A stretch of DNA of 64,000 bases from Streptomyces sp. NBC_00557 (GCF_036345995.1 NZ_CP107796.1:1240001-1304000); one strand, 5' to 3'. Counted from the stretch's first letter, positions 33,725 to 42,412 are shown. The notes: generated by a model from the sequence alone, not told the origin. Numbers and translations: made by a program.

Positions 33725-34393
33725 TCATCCCCTGAACGGCGGCCTGGGCTCGGGTTCGCGCTCGTCGTCGTGCGGCTCTTCGGCCAGTCCGAGCGCGGGC
33801 AGGACGACGGCCTCGACGAACCGGCTCAGATAGTCGGAGTCGGCGTACTCGCCGCAGAGCACCGGCCGCACGCGCAGCACGCCGAACATCATGGCCGGGA
33901 CGAACTCCAGCGCCGGATGACCGGCCCTGATCTCGCCCCGGTCGACGCCTCGCGCGAGGATCTCCTGCAGCGCCGCGATCTCCGGGTTCACCAGCGCCTC
34001 GCGCAGCGCCTGGGCCAGTTCGTGGTCGGCGGTCACCGCGGGCCCCAGTGCCTGCAGCAGCCTGGTGTCCTTGCCGGACCAGTCCCCTGCGGCCCGCGCG
34101 GCCTGGCGCAGGTCCTCGGCGACCGATCCGGTGTCGATGCCGGCGAACCGCACCCGGCGGTTGGCGCGCAGCGCGGCGGCGACGAACTGGGGCTTGGTCT
34201 TCCACTGCCGGTACAGCGTGGACTTGCTGCACCGGGTGGTGGCGGCGACGCCCTCCATGGTGACGGACTCGTAACCGCACTCGCGGATCTGGTCCAGCAC
34301 GGCGTCGAAGAACTCCCGCTCACGCTCGGGCGTGATCTTGGAGCGGCGCGAGGCGACGACCGTCTCCGGTCCGTCCGCGGCCTGCGACGTCAT
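33725..34393 (-). CDS. TetR-family transcriptional regulator
   Basis: This 222-residue protein has an N-terminal HTH: FFDAVLDQIRECGYESVTMEGVAATTRCSKSTLYRQWKTK (residues about 28-67). The C-terminal ligand domain (WSGKDTRLLQALGPAV...RFVEAVVLPALGLAEE) is of the TetR_C_16 type. It is divergent from the PAP2/EamA pair, and a dense array of dyads fills the shared promoter region, so it probably represses both itself and those genes. The ATG at 34393 is preceded by GAGGGGAAG. Confidence 0.87.
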   Translation of the reverse strand: MTSQAADGPETVVASRRSKITPEREREFFDAVLDQIRECGYESVTMEGVAATTRCSKSTLYRQWKTKPQFVAAALRANRRVRFAGIDTGSVAEDLRQAARAAGDWSGKDTRLLQALGPAVTADHELAQALREALVNPEIAALQEILARGVDRGEIRAGHPALEFVPAMMFGVLRVRPVLCGEYADSDYLSRFVEAVVLPALGLAEEPHDDEREPEPRPPFRG

Positions 34394-34510
34394 GCGCTGC
34401 TTCCCCTCACTCGTGTCCGGCGGTGACTTCGGTACGGCCCGCTGAAGCCTCGTTCGAGCCGGGCTCGAGCCGGGCTGTGGAGCCTGTGCTTCCAGTGTGT
34501 CGTACATCAA

Positions 34511-34625
34511 CCGATACGCCAGTGTACCGGTACTCGGCCGTATCGGTACACTGGCGTATCGGTACCACACCGTATCGGTACCTCACCGTATCGGTGCATC
34601 GCCGTATCGGTACGAGGACGTATCG
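34511..34625. promoter_or_regulatory. 16-bp-period array of overlapping TetR-type operators
   Basis: CGTATC begins at 34539, 34555, 34571, 34587, 34603 and 34619, exactly every 16 bp. The intervening sequence forms five consecutive dyads CGGTAC-N6-GTATCG (at 34544, 34560, 34576, 34592 and 34608), each sharing two bases with the next; the fourth has CGGTGC. In addition, 34511-34529 is an exact inverted copy of 34544-34562. The array lies between the TetR gene and the PAP2 gene. Confidence 0.8.
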
Positions 34626-34696
34626 AAGAGCCCTGGCCCAGCGCGGGGGCTCGTCCGCACCACCACACGCACCACCGTCAGCGAAGGGGCCGGGGG

Positions 34697-35500
34697 ATGA
34701 CTGCGCGAACCGCGCCTGCACAGGCGGCGCCGGAGCCGCGGCACACGGCCGCGCGCCCGGCGCTCATACGTGAGCTGCTGCTGGTCGCGGGGCTCTTCCT
34801 CGTCTACAAGCTCGGCCGGCAGCTGGCCACGGGGCACACCGCCGAGGCCCTGCGCAACGCCCACCGGGTGTGGCACCTGGAGCGGACGCTGGACCTGCCG
34901 CACGAGACCGCGGTGCAGTCCCCGCTGCTGCACGGCACCACCCTGGTCCACCTCGCCAACACCTACTACGCCACCGTCCACTTCCCGGCGACGCTGGCCT
35001 TCCTGGTCTGGCTGTACCTCAGGCGCCCCGCGCACTACGTGTGGGCCCGCCGGGTGCTCGCGGTCGTCACCACGGCCGCGCTGGTGCTGCCGTTCACGTT
35101 CCCGCTGGCCCCGCCCCGGATGCTCACCGGCACCGGCCTGGTGGACACCGCGCGGGTCTACGGCCCGGACGTGTACGGCCCGCCCTCCAGCGACCATCTG
35201 TCCAACCAGTTCGCCGCGATGCCCTCCCTGCACTTCGGCTGGGCGCTGATGGTGGCGATCGGCCTGATCGCGGCCACCCGGTCCCGGTGGCGATGGCTGT
35301 GGCTGTTGCACCCGCTGATCACCCTGCTGGTGATCGTGGGCACGGCGAACCACTACTGGCTCGACGCGATCATCGCCACCGCCATGCTCGGCATCACCCT
35401 CGCGGTGATCCATCCGCCGCACCGGACGGCCACCACGGCCGGGCGCGGTACCGGCCGGCTCGCGCCGCGCGAGCCCGTCCTGGCGGGAGCGGGCCGATGA
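34697..35500 (+). CDS. PAP2-superfamily inositolphosphotransferase-like membrane protein
   Basis: This 267-residue protein has about five or six membrane helices. Signature segments are NTYYATVHFPATLAFLVWLYLRRP, PLAPPRML, NQFAAMPSLHFGWAL (PSLH motif) and GTANHYWLDAIIA (H..D motif), matching the Aur1/Ipt1-like branch of PAP2 enzymes that handle lipid phosphates or phosphoinositol headgroups. It is the first gene after the operator array. Its stop overlaps the next start by four bases (ATGA). Confidence 0.85.
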   Translation: MTARTAPAQAAPEPRHTAARPALIRELLLVAGLFLVYKLGRQLATGHTAEALRNAHRVWHLERTLDLPHETAVQSPLLHGTTLVHLANTYYATVHFPATLAFLVWLYLRRPAHYVWARRVLAVVTTAALVLPFTFPLAPPRMLTGTGLVDTARVYGPDVYGPPSSDHLSNQFAAMPSLHFGWALMVAIGLIAATRSRWRWLWLLHPLITLLVIVGTANHYWLDAIIATAMLGITLAVIHPPHRTATTAGRGTGRLAPREPVLAGAGR

Positions 35501-36456
35501 GCGCCGCCGCCGTGGCCGCCGTCGCGCTCTCCCTCGTCTCCGCGGTCGCCTACGCGCTGGCCGCGGTCGCCCAGGAACGCCTCGCGTCCCGCACCACCGG
35601 CACCGGCCTGCTGCAGCTGCTCGGCACGGGCGCCTGGTGGTGGGCGGTCGGGCTGAACGCGGCCGCCGCGCTGCTGCACGTCGTCGCCCTCAAGTACGGT
35701 CCGCTCACCCTGGTCCAGCCGCTGGGCGCGCTCACCCTGGTCGCGGCCGTGCCGCTCGGCGCACGGGCGGCCGGGCGCCGGGTCAGCGCGGTGGAGTGGC
35801 GCGGTACGGCGCTGACGCTGCTCGGACTCGCCGCGCTGCTCGTGACCGCCTCCGGTCCGGCGCCCGCGCGGGTGCTGTCGCTCACCGAGGCGCTGGCGGT
35901 CGCCGGTACGACCGCGGCCGCGATCGGCATGCTCTCCTGGCCCGGCGCCCGGCCCGGGCTCAGGCACGCCACGGCGTCCGGTTTCGCCTCCGGGGTCGCC
36001 TCCGCGCTCACCCAGACGGTGACCGTGGCCGCCACCGACCGCACGGGCCCGGCGCTGAGCACCGAGGTGATCGTGGTCGCCGTGCTCGTCGCCGCGTTCG
36101 CCGTCGGCGGGCTGCTGCTGTCGCAGACCGCCTACCGAGGCGGCCTCGGCGCACCGCTGGCCCTGGTCACCCTCGCCAACCCGGTGGCCGCCGCGGTCAT
36201 CGGCCTGACCCTGCTCGGCCAGGGCCTCCACGGCGGCCCGGCCGGCGTCCTGCTGGCCCTCGCCGGTGCGGGCCTGGCGTCCTGGGGCGTGGTGCTGCTC
36301 ACGCGGGTCGGGCCGCAGGGCGCGCCGGAGCAGGTGCACGCGGAGGAGGACCACCCCGTCGCCCGGGTGCTGGCCCTGGAACCGGACACGGCTGCGGCCG
36401 AACCGGCCCTGATACCGCGGCAGCCGGAACAGCCCGGACATCTCACGGCGCTCTGA
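35497..36456 (+). CDS. DMT/EamA-like membrane transporter
   Basis: This 319-residue protein has about nine or ten hydrophobic helices in two repeats (SLVSAVAYALAAVAQERLA and LKYGPLTLVQPLGALTLVAAVPLG; then TLANPVAAAVIGLTLLGQGL). The pattern fits drug/metabolite-type exporters or the related magnesium-transporter NIPA-like family. Translational coupling to the PAP2 gene suggests both act on the same lipid or headgroup, under control of the TetR protein. Substrate unknown. The tail after residue about 275 is acidic and cytoplasmic. Confidence 0.82.
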   Translation: MSAAAVAAVALSLVSAVAYALAAVAQERLASRTTGTGLLQLLGTGAWWWAVGLNAAAALLHVVALKYGPLTLVQPLGALTLVAAVPLGARAAGRRVSAVEWRGTALTLLGLAALLVTASGPAPARVLSLTEALAVAGTTAAAIGMLSWPGARPGLRHATASGFASGVASALTQTVTVAATDRTGPALSTEVIVVAVLVAAFAVGGLLLSQTAYRGGLGAPLALVTLANPVAAAVIGLTLLGQGLHGGPAGVLLALAGAGLASWGVVLLTRVGPQGAPEQVHAEEDHPVARVLALEPDTAAAEPALIPRQPEQPGHLTAL

Positions 36457-36517
36457 CGCCCGGGGCCGCAACACGCCGGCGCGGCCGGCGACGCGGGTCC
36501 CGCGCCGGCGGACCGGT

Positions 36518-36853
36518 TCAGTCCGCGTGGACCAGTGCTTCCTTCTGGAGCTGCACGGCCGCCAGCAGGCTCAGCCTCGGCTCCGCCTGACGCAGTGCCT
36601 TCACCGCGGCGACCGAGGCGAGGTCCCCCGCGAAGCCCACGGCGGCCAGCCGGGACCGGGTCCAGCGGGCGCGCACCCGGCCCTCGCTGGCGGCCGCGGT
36701 CGACTCGACGACGGCCAGGGCGCGCTCCAGGCCCGGACGCTCCTCGGGCTTCGCCCCGGCCAGCGCCGCACGCAGCGCGTCGGCGACCACGTCCGCGTCC
36801 CGGATGACCGGTACGACGTCGTGCTTCCTGCTCAGCCCCGTGAAAACAGCCAT
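36518..36853 (-). CDS. Hypothetical protein
   Basis: This 111-residue mostly helical protein begins MAVFTGLSRKHDVVPVIRDADVVADALRAAL and ends LLAAVQLQKEALVHAD. There is no membrane span, signal or motif I recognise. The ATG at 36853 is preferred. ATGs at 36862 and 36922 would lengthen it by 3 or 23 residues, the latter adding a stretch of different composition. Confidence 0.6.
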   Translation of the reverse strand: MAVFTGLSRKHDVVPVIRDADVVADALRAALAGAKPEERPGLERALAVVESTAAASEGRVRARWTRSRLAAVGFAGDLASVAAVKALRQAEPRLSLLAAVQLQKEALVHAD

Positions 36854-37030
36854 GGGGATCATGCTGGTCGCCGAGCCCCTTGGGCGGCAAGGGACTTGAG
36901 GTTGCTCAGAGGTGCCCGCCAAGGCGACGGGGCCCGGAACGTGCCGCGGCGGCCGGTGCCCGCCACCCGTGCGTGCACCGGCCGCCGTCGCCGTGGTGCG
37001 AGGCCTGCCCGCTCCCCCGTCGGGGCCCGC

Positions 37031-37894
37031 TCAGTTCCAGCCCCGCGAGTCCTGCTTGAGGGCGGTGTCGACGGTGAGGGCCGTCGCCACCACGAGGCTC
37101 AGCAGCGGCTCGGGCAGCTGGTAGTGGATCTGCAGGACGTAGTTGTCCGCGGTCGTGAAGAGCGTCTTGGCGAGGCCCTCCCAGGTCTTGGTGATCCGGG
37201 CGACCTCGTTGTCCGCGTGGTCGACGATCGCGAAGTTCCACGCCCGCCAGTTCTCCGCCTTGATCGCGCCGACCTGCCGGCCGTCCGCGTTCATCGCGAA
37301 GTTGATCTTCCCGATCATGTTCTGCTGGACGATCTCGCCGACCTGCGAGCCGTCCGGACGCGAGACGATCACCCGGGACTTGAAGAACTTCGCGGGCCGG
37401 GTCAGCAGCAGCTGCGGCTGGCCGTAGGCGTCGCGGATCTCCAGCTTGTGGGTCATGAACTGGTCGAGGCTGGAGACGAAGCGCAGGATCTTCTTCAGCG
37501 CGCTCTGCCCGACCTCGGTGACCGAGCCGATCTCCCGGCCGTTCTGGTCCATGACCTTGTACTCGTTGGTCAGCTCGATCAGCTTGGCCTTCTGGTTCAC
37601 GACCAGGACGGGCTCGGTGAACAGGGTGCCGCCGCCGGCACCGCCGGCCGCGACACCGGCCTGCTGCTGCACCTGGCGCTGCACCTTGGGGTCGGCGCCC
37701 TGCGCCTGCGGGGCGCCGTACTGCTGGGGCGCGGCCTGCTGGGGGGCCGCCTGCTGCTGCGGCACCTGACCGGCGGCCTGCTGCGCCGGGTTGGTGTGCT
37801 CGGTCCACTGCGCGCCGTCCCAGTAGCGGAGCGTCTGCGGTGCTCCGTGCGGATCCGGGTACCAGCCTGCAGGAGTGTTCGATTGCGTGGTCAC
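37031..37894 (-). CDS. DUF2510 plus scramblase/LURP-one-related protein
   Basis: This 287-residue protein has an N-terminal DUF2510 module (PAGWYPDPHGAPQTLRYWDGAQWTEHT), a Gln/Ala/Pro-rich linker (about residues 37-85), and a C-terminal phospholipid scramblase/LOR-like beta-barrel (VLVVNQKAKLIELTNEYKVMDQNGREIGSV...LKKILRF...HKLEIRDAYGQPQLLLTRP...IVSRPDGSQVGEI). A short hydrophobic end (LLSLVVATALTVDTAL) may be the buried helix of that fold. Its role in bacteria is unknown, but membrane-surface association is plausible. The start is a GTG at 37894. Confidence 0.85.
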   Translation of the reverse strand: MTTQSNTPAGWYPDPHGAPQTLRYWDGAQWTEHTNPAQQAAGQVPQQQAAPQQAAPQQYGAPQAQGADPKVQRQVQQQAGVAAGGAGGGTLFTEPVLVVNQKAKLIELTNEYKVMDQNGREIGSVTEVGQSALKKILRFVSSLDQFMTHKLEIRDAYGQPQLLLTRPAKFFKSRVIVSRPDGSQVGEIVQQNMIGKINFAMNADGRQVGAIKAENWRAWNFAIVDHADNEVARITKTWEGLAKTLFTTADNYVLQIHYQLPEPLLSLVVATALTVDTALKQDSRGWN

Positions 37895-37960
37895 CGGGGC
37901 ACACTACCCTGATGTGACCGGTACCTGACCAGTCCGCACGGAGCGGTGTTCATCGCCCGT

Positions 37961-40009
37961 TCACTCCGAGGCGATCGCCGGGTCGCTGACGCCGGGCCTG
38001 CCGTTCTCGACATGGCCGGCGAAGCCGCGCAGGAAGGCCGGGTCGGCGTCGCAGGTGACCGTCACGTCGTACCAGCGCCTGCTCGCGGTGAGGTCCACGG
38101 TGTGCCTGACGGTGGCACCGGGCCGTACGGTCACGGTGACCGGGCCGCCGCCGTACCCGTTGACGACCTTCAGCCGCACCGTGCCGGAACCCTTGTTGGT
38201 GAAGGTGAGTTCGAGGTTGTCGCCCACGTGCCGCGCGGTCGCCTCCGGTCCCGCCGCCCTGCCCCTGCCCTTGAAGACGCGCAGGAAGCCGTTGGGGCCG
38301 TGCACCGCGAGGTCGTGCACGCCGCCGGAGTAGGCCGAGTTCCAGGTGTCGGACAGGGACGTGCCGGCCGCGGTGGTGTAGGTCCAGGGCCCGTCGGTGC
38401 GGTTGCCGGAGGTCACCAGGAAGGCGGCGCCCGCGTGCGCCCCGGAGGCGAAGGTGAGCTTCAGGGTGCCGGCCGCGGTGTCCGCGGACCCGTCCACGAG
38501 GGGGGCGTACTTCAGCGGGCGGGTGGGCCGGCTGCCGGGCTCCTGCTTCGGCAGGGCGGGGTCGGCGGGCGGCTTGGGCACGTAGTCGGGGTGGCGGTCG
38601 TGGTCCGGCGGCTGGTAGGAGGCCGTGGACGGCAGCGCGATGGGCTTGGTGTCCCTGCGGGAGAAGTCGAAGGCGCTGGTGAGGTCGCCGGTGACGGCAC
38701 GGCGCCAGGGCGAGATGTTGGGCTCGTGCACGCCGAAGCGGCGCTCGATGAACCGGATGATCGAGGTGTGGTCGAAGGTCTCGGAGCAGACGTAACCGCC
38801 CTTGCTCCACGGGGAGACGACCAGCATCGGCACGCGCTGGCCGAGCCCGTAGGGGCCGGCGACATGGCTCGCGTCGCCCTTGTACAGGTCGAGGGAGACG
38901 TCGACGGCCGACTTGCCCCGGTCGCCGGAGGCCGGCGGGAAGGGCGGTATCACGTGGTCGAAGAAGCCGTCGTTCTCGTCGTAGGTGAGGAACAGCGCGG
39001 TCTTCCCCCACACCTCGGGGTTGGAGGTGAGCGCGTCCAGGACCTGGGAGACGTACCAGGCGCCGTAGTTGGCGGGCCAGTTGGGGTGCTCGGTGAAGGC
39101 CTCGGGCGCGACGATCCAGGAGACCTGCGGCAGCGTGCCGGCCTTCACGTCGGCCCGCAGCCGGTCGAAGAAGCCCTCGCCCCTGCGGGCGTCGGTGCCG
39201 GTGCGGGCCTTGTCGTACAGCGGGTCGCCGGGCTTGGCATCGCGGTACTGGTTGAAGTACAGCAGGGAGTTGTCGCCGTAGTTGCCACGGTAGGCGTCGT
39301 CGATCCAGCCCCAGCCGCCGTTCGCGTCGAGGCCGTCACCGACGTCCTGGTAGATCTTCCAGGAAACCCCGGCCTTCTCCAGGCGCTCGGGGTACGTCGT
39401 CCAGCCGTAGCCCTTCTCGTCGTTGCCGAGGACCGGGCCGCCGCCCTGGCCGTCGTTGCCGACGTAACCCGTCCACATGTAGTAGCGGTTGGGGTCGGTG
39501 GAGCCCATGAACGAGCAGTGGTAGGCGTCGCAGATGGTGAAGGCGTCGGCGAGCGCGTAGTGGAACGGTATGTCCTGGCGGGTCAGGTGCGCCATGGTGG
39601 TGGTACCCTTGGCCGGCACCCACTTGTCGTACTTGCCCCCGTTGAACGCGGCCTGCGTGTCCTGCCAGCCGTGCGGCAGGTCCTGGATGAAGGCCAGACC
39701 CAGGTCGTCGGCGTCGGGGTGGAAGGGCAGCAGGTCCCTGGTGCCGTCGGACTGCTTCCAGACGGACCTGCCGTTCTGCGTGACGGGGCGGGGGTCGCCG
39801 AAGCCGCGGACACCCCGGAGCGTGCCGAAGTAGTGGTCGAAGGATCGGTTCTCCTGCATCAGGACGACGATGTGCTCGACGTCCTGGACCGTCCCCGTAC
39901 GGTGGTGCGCGGGCAGCGCGGCGGCGCGCTGGATGCTGCTGGACAGCGCGGTGAACGCCGTGGTGGCGCCCGCGAGTTGGAGGAAGCGGCGCCGGTTGAC
40001 TTCGGGCAT
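37961..40009 (-). CDS. plcC: Tat-exported phosphocholine-specific phospholipase C
   Basis: This 682-residue member of the acid phosphatase/phospholipase C family starts with a twin-arginine signal (NRRRFLQLAGATTAFTALSSS). The catalytic alkaline-phosphatase-like domain shows VEHIVVLMQENRSFDHYFGTLRG, YMWTGYVGNDG, SWIVAPEAFTEHPNWPANYGAWY and NDGFFDHVIPP. Two C-terminal DUF756 modules (about residues 480-680) follow. It hydrolyses phosphatidylcholine or sphingomyelin outside the cell, releasing phosphocholine, and may serve phosphate scavenging. From memory it corresponds to SCO6691. The symbol is a family-level label. Confidence 0.9.
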   Translation of the reverse strand: MPEVNRRRFLQLAGATTAFTALSSSIQRAAALPAHHRTGTVQDVEHIVVLMQENRSFDHYFGTLRGVRGFGDPRPVTQNGRSVWKQSDGTRDLLPFHPDADDLGLAFIQDLPHGWQDTQAAFNGGKYDKWVPAKGTTTMAHLTRQDIPFHYALADAFTICDAYHCSFMGSTDPNRYYMWTGYVGNDGQGGGPVLGNDEKGYGWTTYPERLEKAGVSWKIYQDVGDGLDANGGWGWIDDAYRGNYGDNSLLYFNQYRDAKPGDPLYDKARTGTDARRGEGFFDRLRADVKAGTLPQVSWIVAPEAFTEHPNWPANYGAWYVSQVLDALTSNPEVWGKTALFLTYDENDGFFDHVIPPFPPASGDRGKSAVDVSLDLYKGDASHVAGPYGLGQRVPMLVVSPWSKGGYVCSETFDHTSIIRFIERRFGVHEPNISPWRRAVTGDLTSAFDFSRRDTKPIALPSTASYQPPDHDRHPDYVPKPPADPALPKQEPGSRPTRPLKYAPLVDGSADTAAGTLKLTFASGAHAGAAFLVTSGNRTDGPWTYTTAAGTSLSDTWNSAYSGGVHDLAVHGPNGFLRVFKGRGRAAGPEATARHVGDNLELTFTNKGSGTVRLKVVNGYGGGPVTVTVRPGATVRHTVDLTASRRWYDVTVTCDADPAFLRGFAGHVENGRPGVSDPAIASE

Positions 40010-40168
40010 GGGTCTGGGGGTCCTCTCGTCCTGGCGTACGTGATGCCGTGCAACTGACGGAATCTGCGCGGAGCGAGTGTTCCAAGAGCAGCAAACGTCA
40101 GGGAAGGGTGCGATGGCGCCTGTGTGAAAGTCGGCGGTCCGTGCGGTGCCCCTGCGGTCGCACGAAGG

Positions 40169-40185
40169 CTTCCGTCAGACGGAAG
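40169..40185. promoter_or_regulatory. Perfect palindromic operator candidate upstream of vanA
   Basis: CTTCCGTCAGACGGAAG is an 8-bp inverted repeat about a central A, located 83 bp before the vanA ATG and 6 bp before a possible -35 box. No van regulator gene is present in the window. Confidence 0.55.
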
Positions 40186-40191
40186 TCGGCG

Positions 40192-40220
40192 TTGCGCCTG
40201 GTGCGGCTCCTCCCGACGAT
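40192..40220 (+). promoter_or_regulatory. Possible vanA promoter
   Basis: TTGCGC (40192-40197) and GACGAT (40215-40220) are separated by 17 bp. The -35 is moderate and the -10 retains the key A2 and T6. The palindrome lies just upstream. Confidence 0.4.
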
Positions 40221-40251
40221 GTGGCCACACCCACAGACGGGAGCCGCAAAG

Positions 40252-41316
40252 ATGCCGCACATGACCGCTTTCGCGAGGAATCAGTGGTACGTCGCCGCCT
40301 ACGGCGAGGAGGTCGGGCGCGAGCTGCTCGGCCGGACGATCCTCGGGGAACCGCTCGTCCTGTACCGCTCCGAGGAGGACGGCTCCCCGGTCGCCCTGCA
40401 CGACCGGTGCGTCCACCGCAGGTATCCGCTCTCCTCCAGCGGCCTGGACGGCGACCGGATCGTGTGCGGGTACCACGGGTTCACCTACGACCGCACCGGC
40501 GCCTGCGTGTACGTGCCGGGGCAGAAGCGCATCCCGCGGACCGCGCGTGTCGCCTCCTACCCGGTGGTGGAGCAGGACTCGCTGGTCTGGGTGTGGATCG
40601 GCGACCCGGCGCTCGCCGACCCGCAGACCATCCCCCGGGCCCGGCACCTGGACTCCCCCGGCTGGACCACCGTACGCGGCATGGAGCCGATCGACGCCGA
40701 CTACGGTCTGCTCGTCGACAACCTCCTCGACCTGTCCCACGAGACGTACCTGCACGGCGGTTACATCGGCACGCCCGAGGTCGCCGAGACGCCCATCACC
40801 ACCGAGGTGGACGAGGGCGCGGGCGTGGTCCGGGTCAGCCGGCACATGGACGACGCCGAGTGCCCGCCGTTCTACGCCCGTTCGACCGGCATCGAGGGCC
40901 GGATCACCCGCTGGCAGGACATCGAGTACCACGCGCCCTGCCTGTATCTGCTGCACAGCCGGATCGCACCGGTGGGCGTCGTGCCCGAGCCGGACGGCAG
41001 TGATCCGCACGGCTTCCACACCGAGATCACCTACGCCATCACCCCGTCGGCCGACGGCAAGGTGTACGACTTCTGGGCGGTGTCCCGGGACTGGGCCACC
41101 GAGGACGCCGAGGTCACCGAGTTCCTGCGGGCCAACAACCACACCGTGGTGATGCAGGACGTGGACGCGCTCAACCTGCTGCAGCGCACGCTCGGCACCG
41201 AACGCACCGGGTACCAGGAGCTGAGCATCAACATCGACACCGGCGGTCTGGCCGCCCGGCGCATCCTGGCCCGGCTGGTGGAGGAGGGCGACAAGCCGGC
41301 CGAGGGGGTCCGGTGA
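40252..41316 (+). CDS. vanA: Vanillate O-demethylase oxygenase subunit
   Basis: This 354-residue Rieske oxygenase has the 2Fe-2S site CVHRRYPLSS and CGYHGFTYD. The mononuclear iron site has DNLLDLSHETYLHGG (Asn/His/His), with the bridging aspartate upstream. It converts vanillate to protocatechuate and formaldehyde with electrons from VanB. MTAFARNQWYVAAY at 40261 could also be the start; the ATG at 40252 has the better-placed GACGGGAG. The 3' end overlaps the next small ORF by four bases (GTGA). The product feeds the pca operon of this window. Confidence 0.9.
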   Translation: MPHMTAFARNQWYVAAYGEEVGRELLGRTILGEPLVLYRSEEDGSPVALHDRCVHRRYPLSSSGLDGDRIVCGYHGFTYDRTGACVYVPGQKRIPRTARVASYPVVEQDSLVWVWIGDPALADPQTIPRARHLDSPGWTTVRGMEPIDADYGLLVDNLLDLSHETYLHGGYIGTPEVAETPITTEVDEGAGVVRVSRHMDDAECPPFYARSTGIEGRITRWQDIEYHAPCLYLLHSRIAPVGVVPEPDGSDPHGFHTEITYAITPSADGKVYDFWAVSRDWATEDAEVTEFLRANNHTVVMQDVDALNLLQRTLGTERTGYQELSINIDTGGLAARRILARLVEEGDKPAEGVR

Positions 41317-41486
41317 GCGCCGGCACCGGCGAGGTGTACCGCATCGACTGGCTGCCGGGCACCGATGTGCTGCACGGCACCTGCCACTGCGGTGCGGAGC
41401 ACACCGCCGAGGACCCGGTGCTGATGTGGGAGTGGATGCTGGCGCATCCCGAAGGACACGACACCGGCGAAGAGGCCGTACGGTGA
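41313..41486 (+). CDS. Small protein of unknown function between vanA and vanB
   Basis: This 57-residue ORF with a GTG start overlaps the vanA stop by four bases, and its own TGA overlaps the vanB GTG by four bases, so all three are translationally coupled. It reads VYRIDWLPGTDVLHGTCHCGAEH early and DPVLMWEWMLAHPEGHD later. The CHC motif and several histidines could bind metal or contact the oxygenase (inference). The double stop/start coupling and an absence of gaps argue it is real. I do not recognise a named family. Confidence 0.7.
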   Translation: MSAGTGEVYRIDWLPGTDVLHGTCHCGAEHTAEDPVLMWEWMLAHPEGHDTGEEAVR

Positions 41487-42412
41487 GCGAACTCGAACTC
41501 GTGGTGAGCAGGCGGGAGCCGGCCGCCGACGGCGTGCTGGCGCTGACGCTGCGCGATCCGCTGGGCCGTGAGCTGCCCGGCTGGGAGCCCGGCGCCCATG
41601 TGGACCTGCTGCTCGGGCCGGGGCTGGAGCGGCAGTACTCGCTGTGCGGCGATCCGGCGGACCGGTCGGCGTGGCGGATCGCGGTGCTGCGCGAGACGGC
41701 CGGCAGGGGCGGCTCGGCCTATGTGCACGAGCAGGTGGGCGAGGGCGGGAAGGTACGGGTGCGCGGGCCGCGCAACCACTTCCGGCTGGAGCCCGCGCCG
41801 CGCTACCGGTTCATCGCGGGCGGCATCGGCATCACGCCCGTCCTGCCCATGCTGGCGGCGGCCGACGAGGCGGGCGCGGACTGGACGTTGCTGTACGGCG
41901 GACGCACCCGCGCCTCCATGGCGTTCACCGCGGAGCTGGCCCGCTACGGCGACCGGGTCACCCTCGCCCCGCAGGACGAGACCGGCCTGCTGGACCTCGC
42001 TGCGGTGCTGGACGACCTCGCCGAGGGCACCCTGGTGTACTGCTGCGGCCCGGGTCCGCTGCTGGACGCCGTCGAGGCACGCTGTCCGGCCGCGGCGCTG
42101 CGCGTGGAGCGGTTCGCGCCGAAGGAGCAACAGGCGGGCGGGGAGGAGGAGTTCGAGGTCTCCCTCGCCCGCAGCGGGCTCACCGTCACCGTCCCGCCGG
42201 ACGTCTCCGTGCTGGACGCGGTGCGCGCCGCCGGGGTCGAGGTGCTGTACTCCTGCACGGAGGGCACGTGCGGCACCTGCGAGACGGACGTGCTGGAGGG
42301 CACCCCGGACCACCGGGACTCGGTCCTCACCGAGGAGGAACGGGCGGCGGGCGACACGATGATGATCTGCGTCTCCCGGTGCCGGGGCGCCCGGCTGGTG
42401 CTGGACCTGTGA
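41483..42412 (+). CDS. vanB: Vanillate O-demethylase reductase subunit
   Basis: This 309-residue class IA reductase has an N-terminal flavin domain (RQYSLCGDPAD, GGSAYVHEQV), an NAD domain (FIAGGIGITPVLPML, YCCGPGPLLDAVEA) and a C-terminal plant-type ferredoxin domain with 2Fe-2S cysteines in YSCTEGTCGTCETDVLEG and the distant CVSRC. It passes electrons from NAD(P)H to VanA. The GTG at 41483 is coupled to the small upstream ORF. Confidence 0.92.
   Translation: MSELELVVSRREPAADGVLALTLRDPLGRELPGWEPGAHVDLLLGPGLERQYSLCGDPADRSAWRIAVLRETAGRGGSAYVHEQVGEGGKVRVRGPRNHFRLEPAPRYRFIAGGIGITPVLPMLAAADEAGADWTLLYGGRTRASMAFTAELARYGDRVTLAPQDETGLLDLAAVLDDLAEGTLVYCCGPGPLLDAVEARCPAAALRVERFAPKEQQAGGEEEFEVSLARSGLTVTVPPDVSVLDAVRAAGVEVLYSCTEGTCGTCETDVLEGTPDHRDSVLTEEERAAGDTMMICVSRCRGARLVLDL

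Noticed and set aside
34539..34625. CRISPR-like direct repeats
   Set aside because: The 16-bp period, dyad symmetry and lack of spacers fit operators, not CRISPR.
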